DNA of 64,000 nt, taken from NCBI RefSeq assembly GCF_025917005.1, contig NZ_CP078091.1, positions 1,922,001 to 1,986,000 on the forward strand, read 5' to 3'. Below are positions 7,948 to 16,746 of this stretch, one piece after another (positions within the stretch are counted from its first letter, which is position 1; each line of letters starts with the position of its first letter). Origin of the DNA: Porphyrobacter sp. ULC335. Its GTDB lineage: Bacteria; Pseudomonadota; Alphaproteobacteria; Sphingomonadales; Sphingomonadaceae. The notes beneath the pieces were generated by a model. The model was not told the DNA's origin. It did no database searches and worked only from the letters and a program-made list of their open reading frames with translations. A program made the position numbers and the translations under genes.

Positions 7948-8847
7948 ATGCTCGAACTTAGCGGCGTCAGCCATGTCTATCCCAACGGCACCCACGCGCT
8001 CGACAATGTGACGCTATCGATCCCCAAGGGGATGTTCGGGCTGCTCGGCCCCAATGGTGCGGGCAAATCGACCCTCATGCGCACCATCGCCTCGCTTCAG
8101 GCGCCCACGGCCGGAACGATCCGCTTCGGCGATATCGACGTGCTGGCGCAGCCTGACCGTCTGCGCCGCACGCTGGGTTATCTGCCGCAGGATTTCGGCG
8201 TCTATCCGCGCGTGTCGGCTTACCAGATGCTCGATCACATGGCGGTGCTGAAGGGCGTCAACAACGGCTCCGAACGCAAGGTCATGGTCGAACACCTGCT
8301 CAACCAGACCAACCTGTGGAGCGTGCGCGGCAAGGCGATTGCAGGCTTTTCGGGCGGGATGCGCCAGCGGTTCGGCATTGCGCAGGCGCTGATCGGCGAA
8401 CCTGAACTCATCATCGTCGATGAACCCACCGCCGGGCTCGACCCCGAAGAACGCAACCGCTTCCTCAACCTGCTCGCCGGGATTGGCGAGAATGTTGTGG
8501 TGATCCTGTCCACCCATATCGTCGATGATGTGGCCGATCTGTGCCCGCGCATGGCGGTGCTGGCAGGTGGCAAGGTGCGGCTGGAAGGCGCACCGCATGA
8601 TCTGATCGCCTCCACCCAAGGGCGCGTGTGGCAGCGCACCGTGCCGCACACCGATCTGGCCGCGATGCAGGCCGCGCATGAGGTGATCTCGCACCGCTTC
8701 TTTGCGGGCGACATTGTGGTGCATGTGCTCAGCGATACGCAGCCCGAAGGCTTCACTCCGGTCAGCGGGGGGCTGGAGGATGTCTACTTCGCCACCCTTG
8801 CCGAAACCCGCCGCACGCCCGCTCCCGCCGCCGCGCAAGCCGCGTAA
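7948..8847 (+). CDS. ABC-2 type transporter ATP-binding protein
   Basis: This 299-residue nucleotide-binding subunit has a Walker A 'GPNGAGKSTLMR' (about residue 34), Q-loop 'LPQDFGVYP', signature 'FSGGMRQRFGIAQAL', Walker B 'LIIVDEPTAGLDP' and switch His 'LSTHIVDDV'. The C-terminal ~70 residues are the variable tail common in ABC-2 exporters. It is 12 bp upstream of, and pairs with, the large permease/aminopeptidase fusion. The partner's substrate is unknown, so direction and cargo are not assigned. Confidence 0.92.
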   Translation: MLELSGVSHVYPNGTHALDNVTLSIPKGMFGLLGPNGAGKSTLMRTIASLQAPTAGTIRFGDIDVLAQPDRLRRTLGYLPQDFGVYPRVSAYQMLDHMAVLKGVNNGSERKVMVEHLLNQTNLWSVRGKAIAGFSGGMRQRFGIAQALIGEPELIIVDEPTAGLDPEERNRFLNLLAGIGENVVVILSTHIVDDVADLCPRMAVLAGGKVRLEGAPHDLIASTQGRVWQRTVPHTDLAAMQAAHEVISHRFFAGDIVVHVLSDTQPEGFTPVSGGLEDVYFATLAETRRTPAPAAAQAA

Positions 8848-8859
8848 GGGGCCCCGGAC

Positions 8860-11800
8860 ATGCTGACCGCCAGCCTCGCCGCGTTCGAAATCCGCTACCA
8901 GCTCCGCAATCCGGTGTTCTGGGTCTCGGTCGCCATCTTCCTGCTGCTCGGCTTCGGACTTTCCGCCAGTGACAATGTCAGCTTCGGCACGCCCGGATCG
9001 GTGCATGAAAACTCGCCCTATGCCGTCACCTTCGCGCTGGCATTGCTGGGCATGTTCTATCTGTTCGTCATCACGTCATTCGTCGCCAACGCCGTGGTGC
9101 GCGATGATGTGACGGGCTTTGGCCCGATTATCCGGGCGACGCCTGTGGGCCGCACGCAGTTTCTGGCGGGGCGATTCCTTGGCGGTCTGACCATTGCGAT
9201 CCTCGGCTACATGGCCGTGCCGCTCGGCATTGCGCTGGGCACGATTATGCCGTGGGTCGATCCTGAGACCGTGGGACCGGGCGGCTTTGCGACCTATGCC
9301 TGGCCGTTCCTGGTGATTGCCATTCCCAACCTGATTCTGTCGTCGGCCCTGTTGTTCAGTCTGGCGACGCTCACCCGCTCCATGCTGGCGAGCTATATCG
9401 GCGTGCTGGTGCTGGTGATGGGCTATCTCGCGACGAGCATCGTGCTGTCGGCCGATCCGTCCTATCAGGACGCGATTGCCCGCTACGAGCCGATGGGCAC
9501 TGGCGCGATTGCCGAGGTGTCGCGGTATTGGACCGCGGCAGAGATGAACACGCGCCTGATCCCGCTGGAAGGCAACCTGGCCTTCAACCGCGCCTTCGTG
9601 CTCGGCCTGTCGGCGCTGTTCCTTGGACTTTCCTGGGCGCGCTTCAGCATGACCGAGCGTGCGCCGTCGCGCTGGCGGCAGCGGCGGCTGGCCAAGCAGG
9701 CGATAAAGGCCGCGAAGGCCGGCAGCATCGCGCCGCGCATGCTGACCGCTCCCGTCGAACGCAGCTTCGGCTTCGGCCATGCGCTCGCCAGCTTCCGGGT
9801 GCGGGTTAAGACCGAGGTGCTGCTGGTGGTCAAGAGCCCCGGCCTGATCGTGCTGCTGCTGCTTTCGCTCGGCTTTGCGACGCTCAACCTGGTCTTTTCG
9901 CAGACCATGTTCGGCACGGCGTCCTACCCGCTGACCGCCAATGTCGTCGACACGGTGAGCGGCAGCGTGACCCTGTTCGCGTTGATCGTGGCCGTTTTCT
10001 ATGGCGGCGAGCTGGTCTGGCGCGAGCGTGATGTGAAGATGGCCGAGATCATCGATGCAACGCCGGTCCCGGCGTGGACGATGTTCGTGCCGAAGATTCT
10101 TGCGATCTTCACCGTGCTGCTGGCGATGTCGCTGACCGGGATGGCGGCGGGTGTCGTCTACCAGCTCGCAAAGGGCGCGCCGAGCATCGATTTCGGGCTG
10201 TACTTCATCTCCTACGTGATGCCGCAGAGCATCGATCTGCTGCTGCTGGCGGTGCTGGCGGTGTTTTTCCAGGTGCTGAGCCCCAACAAATATCTCGGCT
10301 GGGGGCTGATGCTGGTGTGGTTTGTCAGCCGCATCTTCATGTCGAACCTCGGCTATACCAACGTGCTCTATTCGTTCGGCGGTGGGCCGGGTGAGCCGCT
10401 GAGCGACATGAACGGCACCGGCGGCTTCTGGGTCGGGGGGCTGATCGCGCGCGCCTATTGGGGCTGCTTTGGCGTGCTGCTGCTGGTGTTCGCGCACTGG
10501 GCCTGGCCGCGCGGCACGGTGGTTGCGGTGGTGCCGCGGCTCAAGGGCATCGGGCAGCGTATGACGCTCGCATCGGGCGGGGTCGCGGTCGCGGCGGTGG
10601 CGGGCATGATCGGCACCGGCCTCGTGATCCACCACAACATCAAGGAATTGAACCGCTTCGAAACCTCCGACGAGGCCGAGGAATGGGCCGCCGATTACGA
10701 GCGGAAATATCTCAAGTATGAAAGCCTGCCGCGCCCGGTGGTGACTGATGTTGCCTTCGACGTCGCGATCTACCCTGACGACCGCCGCATGGAGGTGAAG
10801 GGCCATTACGACCTGCGCAACGACAGCGGTGTGCCGATCACCGAACTGCACGTGCGGCAGGGTGACGACTCCGTGGCTTTCAGCCGCCTCGATATCGCGG
10901 GCGCCAGCCTTGCAAACCACGACAAGCGGCTCGCCTATCGCATCTACCGCTTTGCGACACCGCTGGCGCTCGGGGCGACGACGCGGCTCGATTTCACCTC
11001 TCAGGTGTGGCGGCGCGGCTTTGCCAATCGCGAGGCGGCGACCGATCTTGTCGACAATGGCACCTTCGTGAACAACAGGGTGTTCGCGCCGATCATCGGC
11101 ATGGACCAGCGCGGATTGTTGGAGGATCGCACGGTGCGGCGGCGGCAGGGGCTGCCTGATGAACTGCGCATGCCGCGGCTTGAGGATACCTCTGCTCAGG
11201 GCGACAGTTACGTCCGCTCGGACTGGGTCAATTCGCGCATCACCATCAGCACGGCGGCCGATCAAGTGCCGATCGCGCCGGGCAACAAGATTTCGGACGA
11301 GGTCAAGGGCGGCCGCCGCGTCGCGGTGTTCCAGAGCCCGGCGCCAATCCTCAATTTCTTCTCGGTGCAATCGGCCCGCTATGCCGTGGCCGAGGAGCAG
11401 GCTGGCGATGTGCTGTTGTCGGTCTATCACGACCCGCGCCACGCCTGGAACGTGCCCGCGATGCTTAAGGCGATGAAGACCAGCCTCGGCTATTACGAGC
11501 GCAATTTCGGGCCCTACCAGTTCGGCTATGCGCGGATCATCGAGTTTCCGGGCTATGCCGACTTCGCGCAGGCCTTTGCCGGGACGATGCCCTATTCGGA
11601 AAGCATGGGCTTTGCTGCCGACGTGCGCGATCCGGAGTCGATCGACTATGTCTCCTACATCACCGCGCATGAATTCGGTCACCAATACTGGGCGCATCAG
11701 GTGATCGGCGCGGATATGCAGGGATCGACGCTGCTGTCGGAAACGCTGGCGCAGTATTCGGCGCTGATGGTGATGAAGCAGCTCTATGGCGAGGACAAGA

Positions 11801-12456
11801 TCCGCCGCTTCCTCAAGTTCGAGCTGGATCGGTATCTTGACGGCCGCAAGGGCGATCCCTTGCCCGAACAGCCGCTCTACCGGGTCGAAAACCAGCAGCA
11901 CATCCATTACCGCAAGGGCAGTCTGGTCATGTATCTCCTCCAGCACCGTCTGGGCGAAGATGCGGTCAACCGCGCGCTGGCAAGGCTGATCGCGCGCTAC
12001 AAGTTCAAACCCGCGCCCTATCCGCGCAGCCTCGATCTGATCGCCGAACTGCGCAAGGAGGCCAAGACGCCCGAAGATCAGGCGCTGATCACCGACCTGT
12101 TCGAAAAGATCACGATCTATGATCTGAAGGCCAAGGAAGCGGTCAGCACCAAGCGGGCCGATGGCAAGTGGGTGACCCGCATCACCATCGAAGCGGGCAA
12201 GTTTACCGCTGACGGCAAGGGCAATGAACGCCCGGCCAGCCTTGCGGAGCGTATCGAGGTCGGCGTCTTCACCGACCGTCCCGGCTCCGGCGCGTTCGAC
12301 AAGGCGGCGGTGCTGTCGATGCGGCGCTCGCCGATCCGGGCGGGCAAGCAGGTGGTGGAAGTGGTGACGGCGAAGAAGCCCGCCTTTGCCGGGGTCGATC
12401 CCTACAACTTCTACATCGACCGGGATTCGGAAGATAACCTCGTCCCCGTGACCTGA
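8860..12456 (+). CDS. ABC-2 permease fused to M1-family aminopeptidase domain
   Basis: This 1198-residue fusion has residues 1 to about 590 with roughly twelve membrane helices in two ABC-2 permease-like halves; the second half opens near residue 325 with 'LVVKSPGLIVLLLLSL'. A linker of about 80 residues follows. The C-terminal ~500 residues are an M1 gluzincin domain with zinc motif His937-Glu-Phe-Gly-His941 and the third ligand Glu961 in 'LLSETLAQYSA'. The protease part is predicted on one face of the membrane after the last helix. Related fusions annotated as ABC permease/M1 aminopeptidase occur in Sphingomonadales and Bacteroidetes. The canonical GAMEN exopeptidase motif is replaced by 'FAGTMPYSESMGF', so peptide specificity may differ. 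With the ATPase it forms a complete transporter. Role unknown. Confidence 0.88.
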   Translation: MLTASLAAFEIRYQLRNPVFWVSVAIFLLLGFGLSASDNVSFGTPGSVHENSPYAVTFALALLGMFYLFVITSFVANAVVRDDVTGFGPIIRATPVGRTQFLAGRFLGGLTIAILGYMAVPLGIALGTIMPWVDPETVGPGGFATYAWPFLVIAIPNLILSSALLFSLATLTRSMLASYIGVLVLVMGYLATSIVLSADPSYQDAIARYEPMGTGAIAEVSRYWTAAEMNTRLIPLEGNLAFNRAFVLGLSALFLGLSWARFSMTERAPSRWRQRRLAKQAIKAAKAGSIAPRMLTAPVERSFGFGHALASFRVRVKTEVLLVVKSPGLIVLLLLSLGFATLNLVFSQTMFGTASYPLTANVVDTVSGSVTLFALIVAVFYGGELVWRERDVKMAEIIDATPVPAWTMFVPKILAIFTVLLAMSLTGMAAGVVYQLAKGAPSIDFGLYFISYVMPQSIDLLLLAVLAVFFQVLSPNKYLGWGLMLVWFVSRIFMSNLGYTNVLYSFGGGPGEPLSDMNGTGGFWVGGLIARAYWGCFGVLLLVFAHWAWPRGTVVAVVPRLKGIGQRMTLASGGVAVAAVAGMIGTGLVIHHNIKELNRFETSDEAEEWAADYERKYLKYESLPRPVVTDVAFDVAIYPDDRRMEVKGHYDLRNDSGVPITELHVRQGDDSVAFSRLDIAGASLANHDKRLAYRIYRFATPLALGATTRLDFTSQVWRRGFANREAATDLVDNGTFVNNRVFAPIIGMDQRGLLEDRTVRRRQGLPDELRMPRLEDTSAQGDSYVRSDWVNSRITISTAADQVPIAPGNKISDEVKGGRRVAVFQSPAPILNFFSVQSARYAVAEEQAGDVLLSVYHDPRHAWNVPAMLKAMKTSLGYYERNFGPYQFGYARIIEFPGYADFAQAFAGTMPYSESMGFAADVRDPESIDYVSYITAHEFGHQYWAHQVIGADMQGSTLLSETLAQYSALMVMKQLYGEDKIRRFLKFELDRYLDGRKGDPLPEQPLYRVENQQHIHYRKGSLVMYLLQHRLGEDAVNRALARLIARYKFKPAPYPRSLDLIAELRKEAKTPEDQALITDLFEKITIYDLKAKEAVSTKRADGKWVTRITIEAGKFTADGKGNERPASLAERIEVGVFTDRPGSGAFDKAAVLSMRRSPIRAGKQVVEVVTAKKPAFAGVDPYNFYIDRDSEDNLVPVT

Positions 12457-12475
12457 TTTCCCCTTCTTTCCCTTT

Positions 12476-12590
12476 CCCCTTGCGGGAGGGGGTTGGGGGG
12501 AGGGGGCTCTACGCCAGCGGCTCATCTGTTCTTGTAATGAAACGAGGCCTTACGGCCTCGCCCCCTCCCCCAGCCCCTCCCGCAAGGGGA
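12476..12590. repeat. Long imperfect inverted repeat with internal hairpin
   Basis: The left arm at about 12476-12506 (CCCCTTGCGGGAGGGGG...) and the right arm at about 12561-12590 (CCCCCTCCCCCAGCCCCTCC...) are near-perfect reverse complements around a 54-nt centre. The centre holds a second, perfect hairpin CGAGGCC-TTAC-GGCCTCG (12543-12560). It lies between two convergent genes. It looks like a dispersed palindromic (MITE/REP-type) element acting as a bidirectional terminator. Confidence 0.65.
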
Positions 12591-12605
12591 GGGGAGGCGC
12601 TTGGC

Positions 12606-13145
12606 CTAACCTTCGGGGCCGAGGTCCGGGTCGAGGTCTCGGGGCCGCGCGAAGTGGACGAGCTCGGCGCAATAGCGCTTGAGCTCGCTCCAATGCGCGA
12701 TGTCGCATTCGAGGACGGCGTAGGCGGCGGTCGGGAATTTCACGACTGCTTCCTTGAACAGCGCGTTCTCCTTGCCCGGCGCGACCAGTTCCAGCAGCAC
12801 GTCCTGTAGACCGGGATTGTGGCCCGAAATCAGGATGGTCTTCGCCTCGTCATCGCCGCTACCGGCATGGGCCTCGATCGTCTCGACGATGGTGTCGAAA
12901 CTGGCGAGATAGAGCCGCTGGTCATAAATCGGCGTGACATCGGGCAGCGCGCTGTCGAGCGTCAGCTTCACCCGCACCGCAGGCGATGCCAGCACCTTGT
13001 CCCACTTTACCCCGTGGTCGCGGATATGCTTGCCGATCAGCTCGGCACCCTTGCGCCCGCGCGCGTTCAGCCCGCGGTCGAAATCGCGCTGGCTGGTATC
13101 GTCCCAATCGGACTTGGCGTGGCGCAGGAGGCCGAGAATCTTCAT
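12606..13145 (-). CDS. sixA: Histidine phosphatase family protein, SixA-like
   Basis: This 179-residue member of the histidine phosphatase superfamily has the catalytic 'LLRHAKSDW' at residues 6-14 (RHA replaces the common RHG, as in SixA). The second active-site His is in 'ILISGHNPGLQDVLLEL'. SixA enzymes remove phosphate from phosphohistidine in phosphorelay or PTS proteins; that activity is family-based inference here. Its start overlaps the end of the upstream helicase gene by four bases, so they are one operon. Confidence 0.82.
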   Translation of the reverse strand: MKILGLLRHAKSDWDDTSQRDFDRGLNARGRKGAELIGKHIRDHGVKWDKVLASPAVRVKLTLDSALPDVTPIYDQRLYLASFDTIVETIEAHAGSGDDEAKTILISGHNPGLQDVLLELVAPGKENALFKEAVVKFPTAAYAVLECDIAHWSELKRYCAELVHFARPRDLDPDLGPEG

Positions 13146-15904
13146 GGCTGCAAGGCTCCCTTGGCATCGTCCGATACCGGCTGCTCCGCGCTGCCCACAA
13201 CACCAGCGGCGACGCGTTGTAAAGCCTCATCGAGCGTTACGCGCAGCACCGGCGTGCCGGGAGGGAAGGCGCTGAGCAGGCGCGAGGGGAAGGCGGGGGA
13301 GAGCATGATGAAATGTCCGGCATCGTCCTTGCTGCGGATCAGGCGGCCAAACGCCTGCGCCAGCTTGGCGCGGATGATGCGGTCGTCATAGGCAGAACCG
13401 CCGCCTGCCAGCCTGCGCGCCTTGTGCAGGATATCGGGGCGCGGCCAGGGCACCTGTTCCAGCACCACGCAGCGCAGGGAATGGCCCGGCACGTCCACCC
13501 CGTCACGCAGCGCGTCGGTGCCGATCAGGCTGGCGCGCGGATCATCGCGGAAGATGTCGACCAGCGTGCCGGTGTCGATCGGATCGACGTGCTGGGCATA
13601 GACCGGCAGGCCCGCCCGGGCGAGGCGGTCGGCAATCCGGCCATGCACCGCGCGCAGCCGCCGGATCGCGGTGAACAGCCCCAGCACGCCCCCGCCGCTC
13701 GCCTCGATAATCCGCGCATAGGCGCCCGACAGCGCAGGCAGATCGCCCTTGGTAACGTCGGTGACGATCAGCACCTCGGCGCGAGCGGCATAGTCGAAGG
13801 GACTTTCCGCCGCGGAGAGCAGCGGCGCGGTTTCGATATGCGCCGCGCCCGAACGCTGGATGGCGCTGGCCCACACGTCATCGCTGGGGGTGCGGTCGGT
13901 CAGGGTCGCGCTGGTCAGCAGCACGCCATGCGCGGGCTCCAGCACCACGCGGGCGAAGGGCTTCATCGGATCGAGCCAGCGGCGGTGGATCGCCACATCG
14001 AACTCGCGCGCGTCCGAACGGTCGACTGCCAGCCAGTCGACGAAATCAGGATCGGCTGGCCCGCCGAGCCGCACGAGCAGCGCCTCCCATGCCGCGATCA
14101 GATCTATCCGCCATGCAAGCGAAAACCGCGCCCCTTCGATCCGCGCGCGGCCCTGTGCGTCGAGCCAGTCTGGCGGCTCGGCAAGGATGGCCTCCAGCCT
14201 CCCGCCCAGCCGGATCAGCGGCACCCTGATAGAGGCGAGCGCCTCGGCAGCGGCGCTGGCGGCTTCGATCACTTCGCCGGGCAGGCCCGCCGCCTCGGTC
14301 TCGATTCCGTAGCCCGCGTCGATCCCCCCGCTTTCGTCGCGGGCATAGGTGGCGGTGCGCACGGCTGCGAGCAGGGCTTCGACGGGGCCGAAGGGGGCGT
14401 TTTCGCCGAGGCGCTGAAGCCAGCCATCAGACGGGAGCAACTGTCCGGCCTTGCAGGCGGCCGCGATGGCTTCCGCGCCCGCTTCGTCATAGCTGGCGAT
14501 GTCGGCAAGCCGCGCCGAAAGCCCCCGGCGGCGGCCGCGCGATTCCTTTTCCGGGCCGATGATCCAGCGCCGCAGCTCGATCGTTTCCTGCCCGCTGAGC
14601 GTGGCGGCAAAGGTGGAATCCGCCGCGTCGAACACATGGTGGCCTTCGTCGAAGATCAGCCGTGTCGGGCGCTGGTTCGGGTCGCGCGCCCGCGCCGCAT
14701 TGACCATCACCAGCGCGTGATTGGCGATCACCAGATCGGCCTGCGCGCTATCCCGCGCCGCGCGCTCGATGAAGCACTTCCGGTAATGCGGGCAGCCGGC
14801 ATAGATGCACTCGCCGCGCTGGTCGGTGAGCGCTGCGATCCCGCGCTTGCGAAACAGCGTGCCGAGCCAGCCCGGCAGATCGCCGCCGATCATGTCGCCA
14901 TCGCGAGTATAGGCCCCCCAGCGCGCGACCAACTGCGCAAGGATCGCCGCACGCCCCGCAAAGCCGCCTTGCAGCGCATCTTCCAGATTGAGCAGGCAGA
15001 GGTAATTCTCGCGGCCCTTGCGCACCACCACCGGGGGCGAGCCATCGGCGCGGCGGGCGGGCCATGCGCGGCGGCTTTCGGCGCGCAGCTGGCGTTGCAG
15101 GTTCTTGGTGAAAGTCGAAACCCACACCGTGCCGCCTGACCCTGCCGCCCATAGCGAGGCAGGCGCAAGGTAGCCCAGCGTCTTGCCGATCCCGGTTCCC
15201 GCCTGCGCCAGCGCCAGATGCGGGCGGCCTTCGCGGTGGCGGGGGGCGAAGATGCGCGCCACATCCTGCGCAAAGGCGCGCTGGCCTTCACGCTGCTCCG
15301 CGCCTTCGCCGGTCAGGCGGGCGAGCTGATCGCGCACGGCTTCGGGTGCGAGTTCGATCTGGCGCGGGGCGGGGCGCTCGCCGGTTTCCTCCCATTCGGG
15401 CAGCTTCGCGAACAGCCAGCGTTCGGCCTTTTCGGGCTTGGCGATATGGGCGCGCAGCACCTGCGCCCAGGGCCAGCGCAGGCGTTCCAGCGACTGCACC
15501 GCGCTCCACGCGCCCTCACGCTCGAACCATTCGGGATCCTGGCATGCCGCAATCAGGGCGCCCGCCGCGCGCTGGAGCATGTCCGGCACGGCCGCGTCAT
15601 TCTCTGGCGGGGGTAGCCCCAGCGCTTCTGCCAGCCCGCGCGGGGTCGGCACGCAGAAGCGCGCGGGGTGGATGAAGGCGAAGGCCTCCAGCAGATCGAG
15701 CCCCGACAGGTCGGGATAGCCCAACCGGCTCGCCACCAGCGGCGCGTTGATCATCAGCACCGGCGTATCGGCGGCGGCCATGATCGCATCGCCCTTGGAC
15801 ACCGCGTTGGTGGTGCCGTTCGCGGCGCGCAGCCAGTGCCCCCCGTGGCTGGCGTGCAGCGCGGGGAGGGGCAGGGGATCGGGCAGGGTGTCGGGCGAGG
15901 TCAC
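13142..15904 (-). CDS. DinG/XPD-like ATP-dependent DNA helicase with Fe-S cluster
   Basis: This superfamily 2 helicase of about 920 residues has Walker A 'AQAGTGIGKTLGYLAPA' and the DEAH-type box 'LIFDEGHHVFDAAD'. Between them are four cysteines ('ENYLCLLNLEDAL', 'ECIYAGCPHYRKCF') in the arrangement that binds the 4Fe-4S cluster of DinG/XPD enzymes. C-terminal motif VI is 'KLAQAFGRLIRSKDDAGH'. Members unwind 5'-tailed duplexes, R-loops or G-quadruplexes. I chose GTG at 15904 because the family's N-terminal sequence (PALHASHGG...) begins just after it; an ATG at 15781 would cut into it. A role resolving the G-rich arrays in this window is only speculation. Confidence 0.85.
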   Translation of the reverse strand: MTSPDTLPDPLPLPALHASHGGHWLRAANGTTNAVSKGDAIMAAADTPVLMINAPLVASRLGYPDLSGLDLLEAFAFIHPARFCVPTPRGLAEALGLPPPENDAAVPDMLQRAAGALIAACQDPEWFEREGAWSAVQSLERLRWPWAQVLRAHIAKPEKAERWLFAKLPEWEETGERPAPRQIELAPEAVRDQLARLTGEGAEQREGQRAFAQDVARIFAPRHREGRPHLALAQAGTGIGKTLGYLAPASLWAAGSGGTVWVSTFTKNLQRQLRAESRRAWPARRADGSPPVVVRKGRENYLCLLNLEDALQGGFAGRAAILAQLVARWGAYTRDGDMIGGDLPGWLGTLFRKRGIAALTDQRGECIYAGCPHYRKCFIERAARDSAQADLVIANHALVMVNAARARDPNQRPTRLIFDEGHHVFDAADSTFAATLSGQETIELRRWIIGPEKESRGRRRGLSARLADIASYDEAGAEAIAAACKAGQLLPSDGWLQRLGENAPFGPVEALLAAVRTATYARDESGGIDAGYGIETEAAGLPGEVIEAASAAAEALASIRVPLIRLGGRLEAILAEPPDWLDAQGRARIEGARFSLAWRIDLIAAWEALLVRLGGPADPDFVDWLAVDRSDAREFDVAIHRRWLDPMKPFARVVLEPAHGVLLTSATLTDRTPSDDVWASAIQRSGAAHIETAPLLSAAESPFDYAARAEVLIVTDVTKGDLPALSGAYARIIEASGGGVLGLFTAIRRLRAVHGRIADRLARAGLPVYAQHVDPIDTGTLVDIFRDDPRASLIGTDALRDGVDVPGHSLRCVVLEQVPWPRPDILHKARRLAGGGSAYDDRIIRAKLAQAFGRLIRSKDDAGHFIMLSPAFPSRLLSAFPPGTPVLRVTLDEALQRVAAGVVGSAEQPVSDDAKGALQP

Positions 15905-15998
15905 GCAGCCAAGGATGGGGTCTGGGCAACCCAAAGTAAACGATTGGCTGGCAATACTCTGCACGAATGACCGAGTATTCGACAGGCGGAGGACGGTG

Positions 15999-16523
15999 AT
16001 GAGTTTCGGCAAGAAGGGCGTCGTGCCCGGCCAGAGTGGCGCCATGTCGCCGACCGTCCGCGTTGCGGGGCCAAGGCCCGCCGCGCCCATTCGCCCCGCT
16101 GCGCCAGACCCCCATGCTGCGCAGCGCGAAGCCTTCCTCGCCGCAGAACGCGCGCGCCGGGCTTCCTCCGGAGAGGAGCAGGAGCAGATGAACATACCCT
16201 ATCCGCGTCGGCAGGCACCGTCGGGCGGGTATGGCCTGTTCGGCGATCCGGCAAAGCGGACGCTGATGCTCGCTTATGTGTATTGGTATTTCTGCTCGCC
16301 GCTGGGGGTCCACCGGTTTTATTGCGGGGCGAAGGAGACCGGCTACTACCAGATGGCGCTGTTCCTCGGCGGGTTGGCGATCATGCTGATCTGGCCGCCG
16401 CTCGGATTGTTGTCGCTGGGGGCGTGGTTCGTATGGATCATTGTCGACCTGTTCCTGATCCCTGGCCTGATGCGGCGCTTCAAGGCGGAGCACCGGCCGG
16501 ACTACGGCGAAGTCTTCGCCTGA
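15999..16523 (+). CDS. TM2 domain-containing membrane protein
   Basis: This 174-residue protein has an Ala/Pro-rich cytosolic N-terminus (residues 1-75) and a C-terminal TM2 domain: 'LMLAYVYWYFCSPLGVHRFYCG' followed by 'GYYQMALFLGGLAI' and a second helix with 'WFVWIIVDLFLIPG'. TM2 proteins carry the 'G-x-HRFY-x-G' signature between two helices and have no settled function. The ATG at 15999 has GGAGG upstream. It is divergent from the helicase gene. A short hairpin and the second 11-bp array follow its stop. Confidence 0.85.
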   Translation: MSFGKKGVVPGQSGAMSPTVRVAGPRPAAPIRPAAPDPHAAQREAFLAAERARRASSGEEQEQMNIPYPRRQAPSGGYGLFGDPAKRTLMLAYVYWYFCSPLGVHRFYCGAKETGYYQMALFLGGLAIMLIWPPLGLLSLGAWFVWIIVDLFLIPGLMRRFKAEHRPDYGEVFA

Positions 16524-16541
16524 CGCGCGAGGAGGTGTTGC

Positions 16542-16624
16542 CAGCCCGGTTCTGGCCTTCTCCAGACCGGCTCCAGACCCCTTCTAGACCCCCTCTAGAC
16601 CCCCCTTAGACCCCCTCCAGCCGC
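16542..16624 (+). repeat. 11-bp-period CTAGACCCC array, copy 2
   Basis: AGACC/AGCC cores start at 16564, 16575, 16586, 16597, 16608 and 16619, exactly 11 bp apart. A diverged unit precedes them, and CCGGTTCTGG/CCAGACCGG (16546-16570) can pair as a hairpin after the TM2 gene. The minus strand reads G4-6 runs separated by TCTAA, TCTAGA and TCTAGAA, a textbook G-quadruplex motif. CTAG occurs twice here although it is usually scarce in proteobacterial DNA. Confidence 0.8.
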
Positions 16625-16636
16625 GCATCGGGGCAA

Positions 16637-16652
16637 TGTTTCACGTGGAACC
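16637..16652. other. parS-like ParB binding site
   Basis: TGTTTCACGTGGAACC matches the chromosomal parS consensus TGTTNCACGTGAAACA, read on the opposite strand as TGTTTCACGTGNAACA, at all but the last base. It begins 18 bp after the last unit of the 11-bp array. It is intergenic, upstream of lysS. ParB clamps load at such sites for chromosome segregation. Copy number and position relative to the origin are unknown from this window. Confidence 0.7.
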
Positions 16653-16746
16653 GAAGGTCGGCAAAGCAGAAACAGGCAAAGCGGCTTGACCTGCGCGGCC
16701 ATTGACGCTTGCAAGCCCGCTTTGCTTGCCTAATAGCCGGGCCGCT

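Noticed and set aside
9076-12525. 1149-codon open frame on the minus strand opposite the permease/aminopeptidase gene
   Set aside because: It is antisense to a gene with clear motifs, rich in Arg/His/Gln/Asp with no domain, as expected from high-GC codon bias.
13313-15139. 608-codon plus-strand frame opposite the helicase
   Set aside because: It is antisense to a gene with Walker and Fe-S motifs; no ribosome site or domain.
16560-16620. 11-bp array considered as a CRISPR or tRNA remnant
   Set aside because: Units are far too short for CRISPR and there is no cloverleaf potential.
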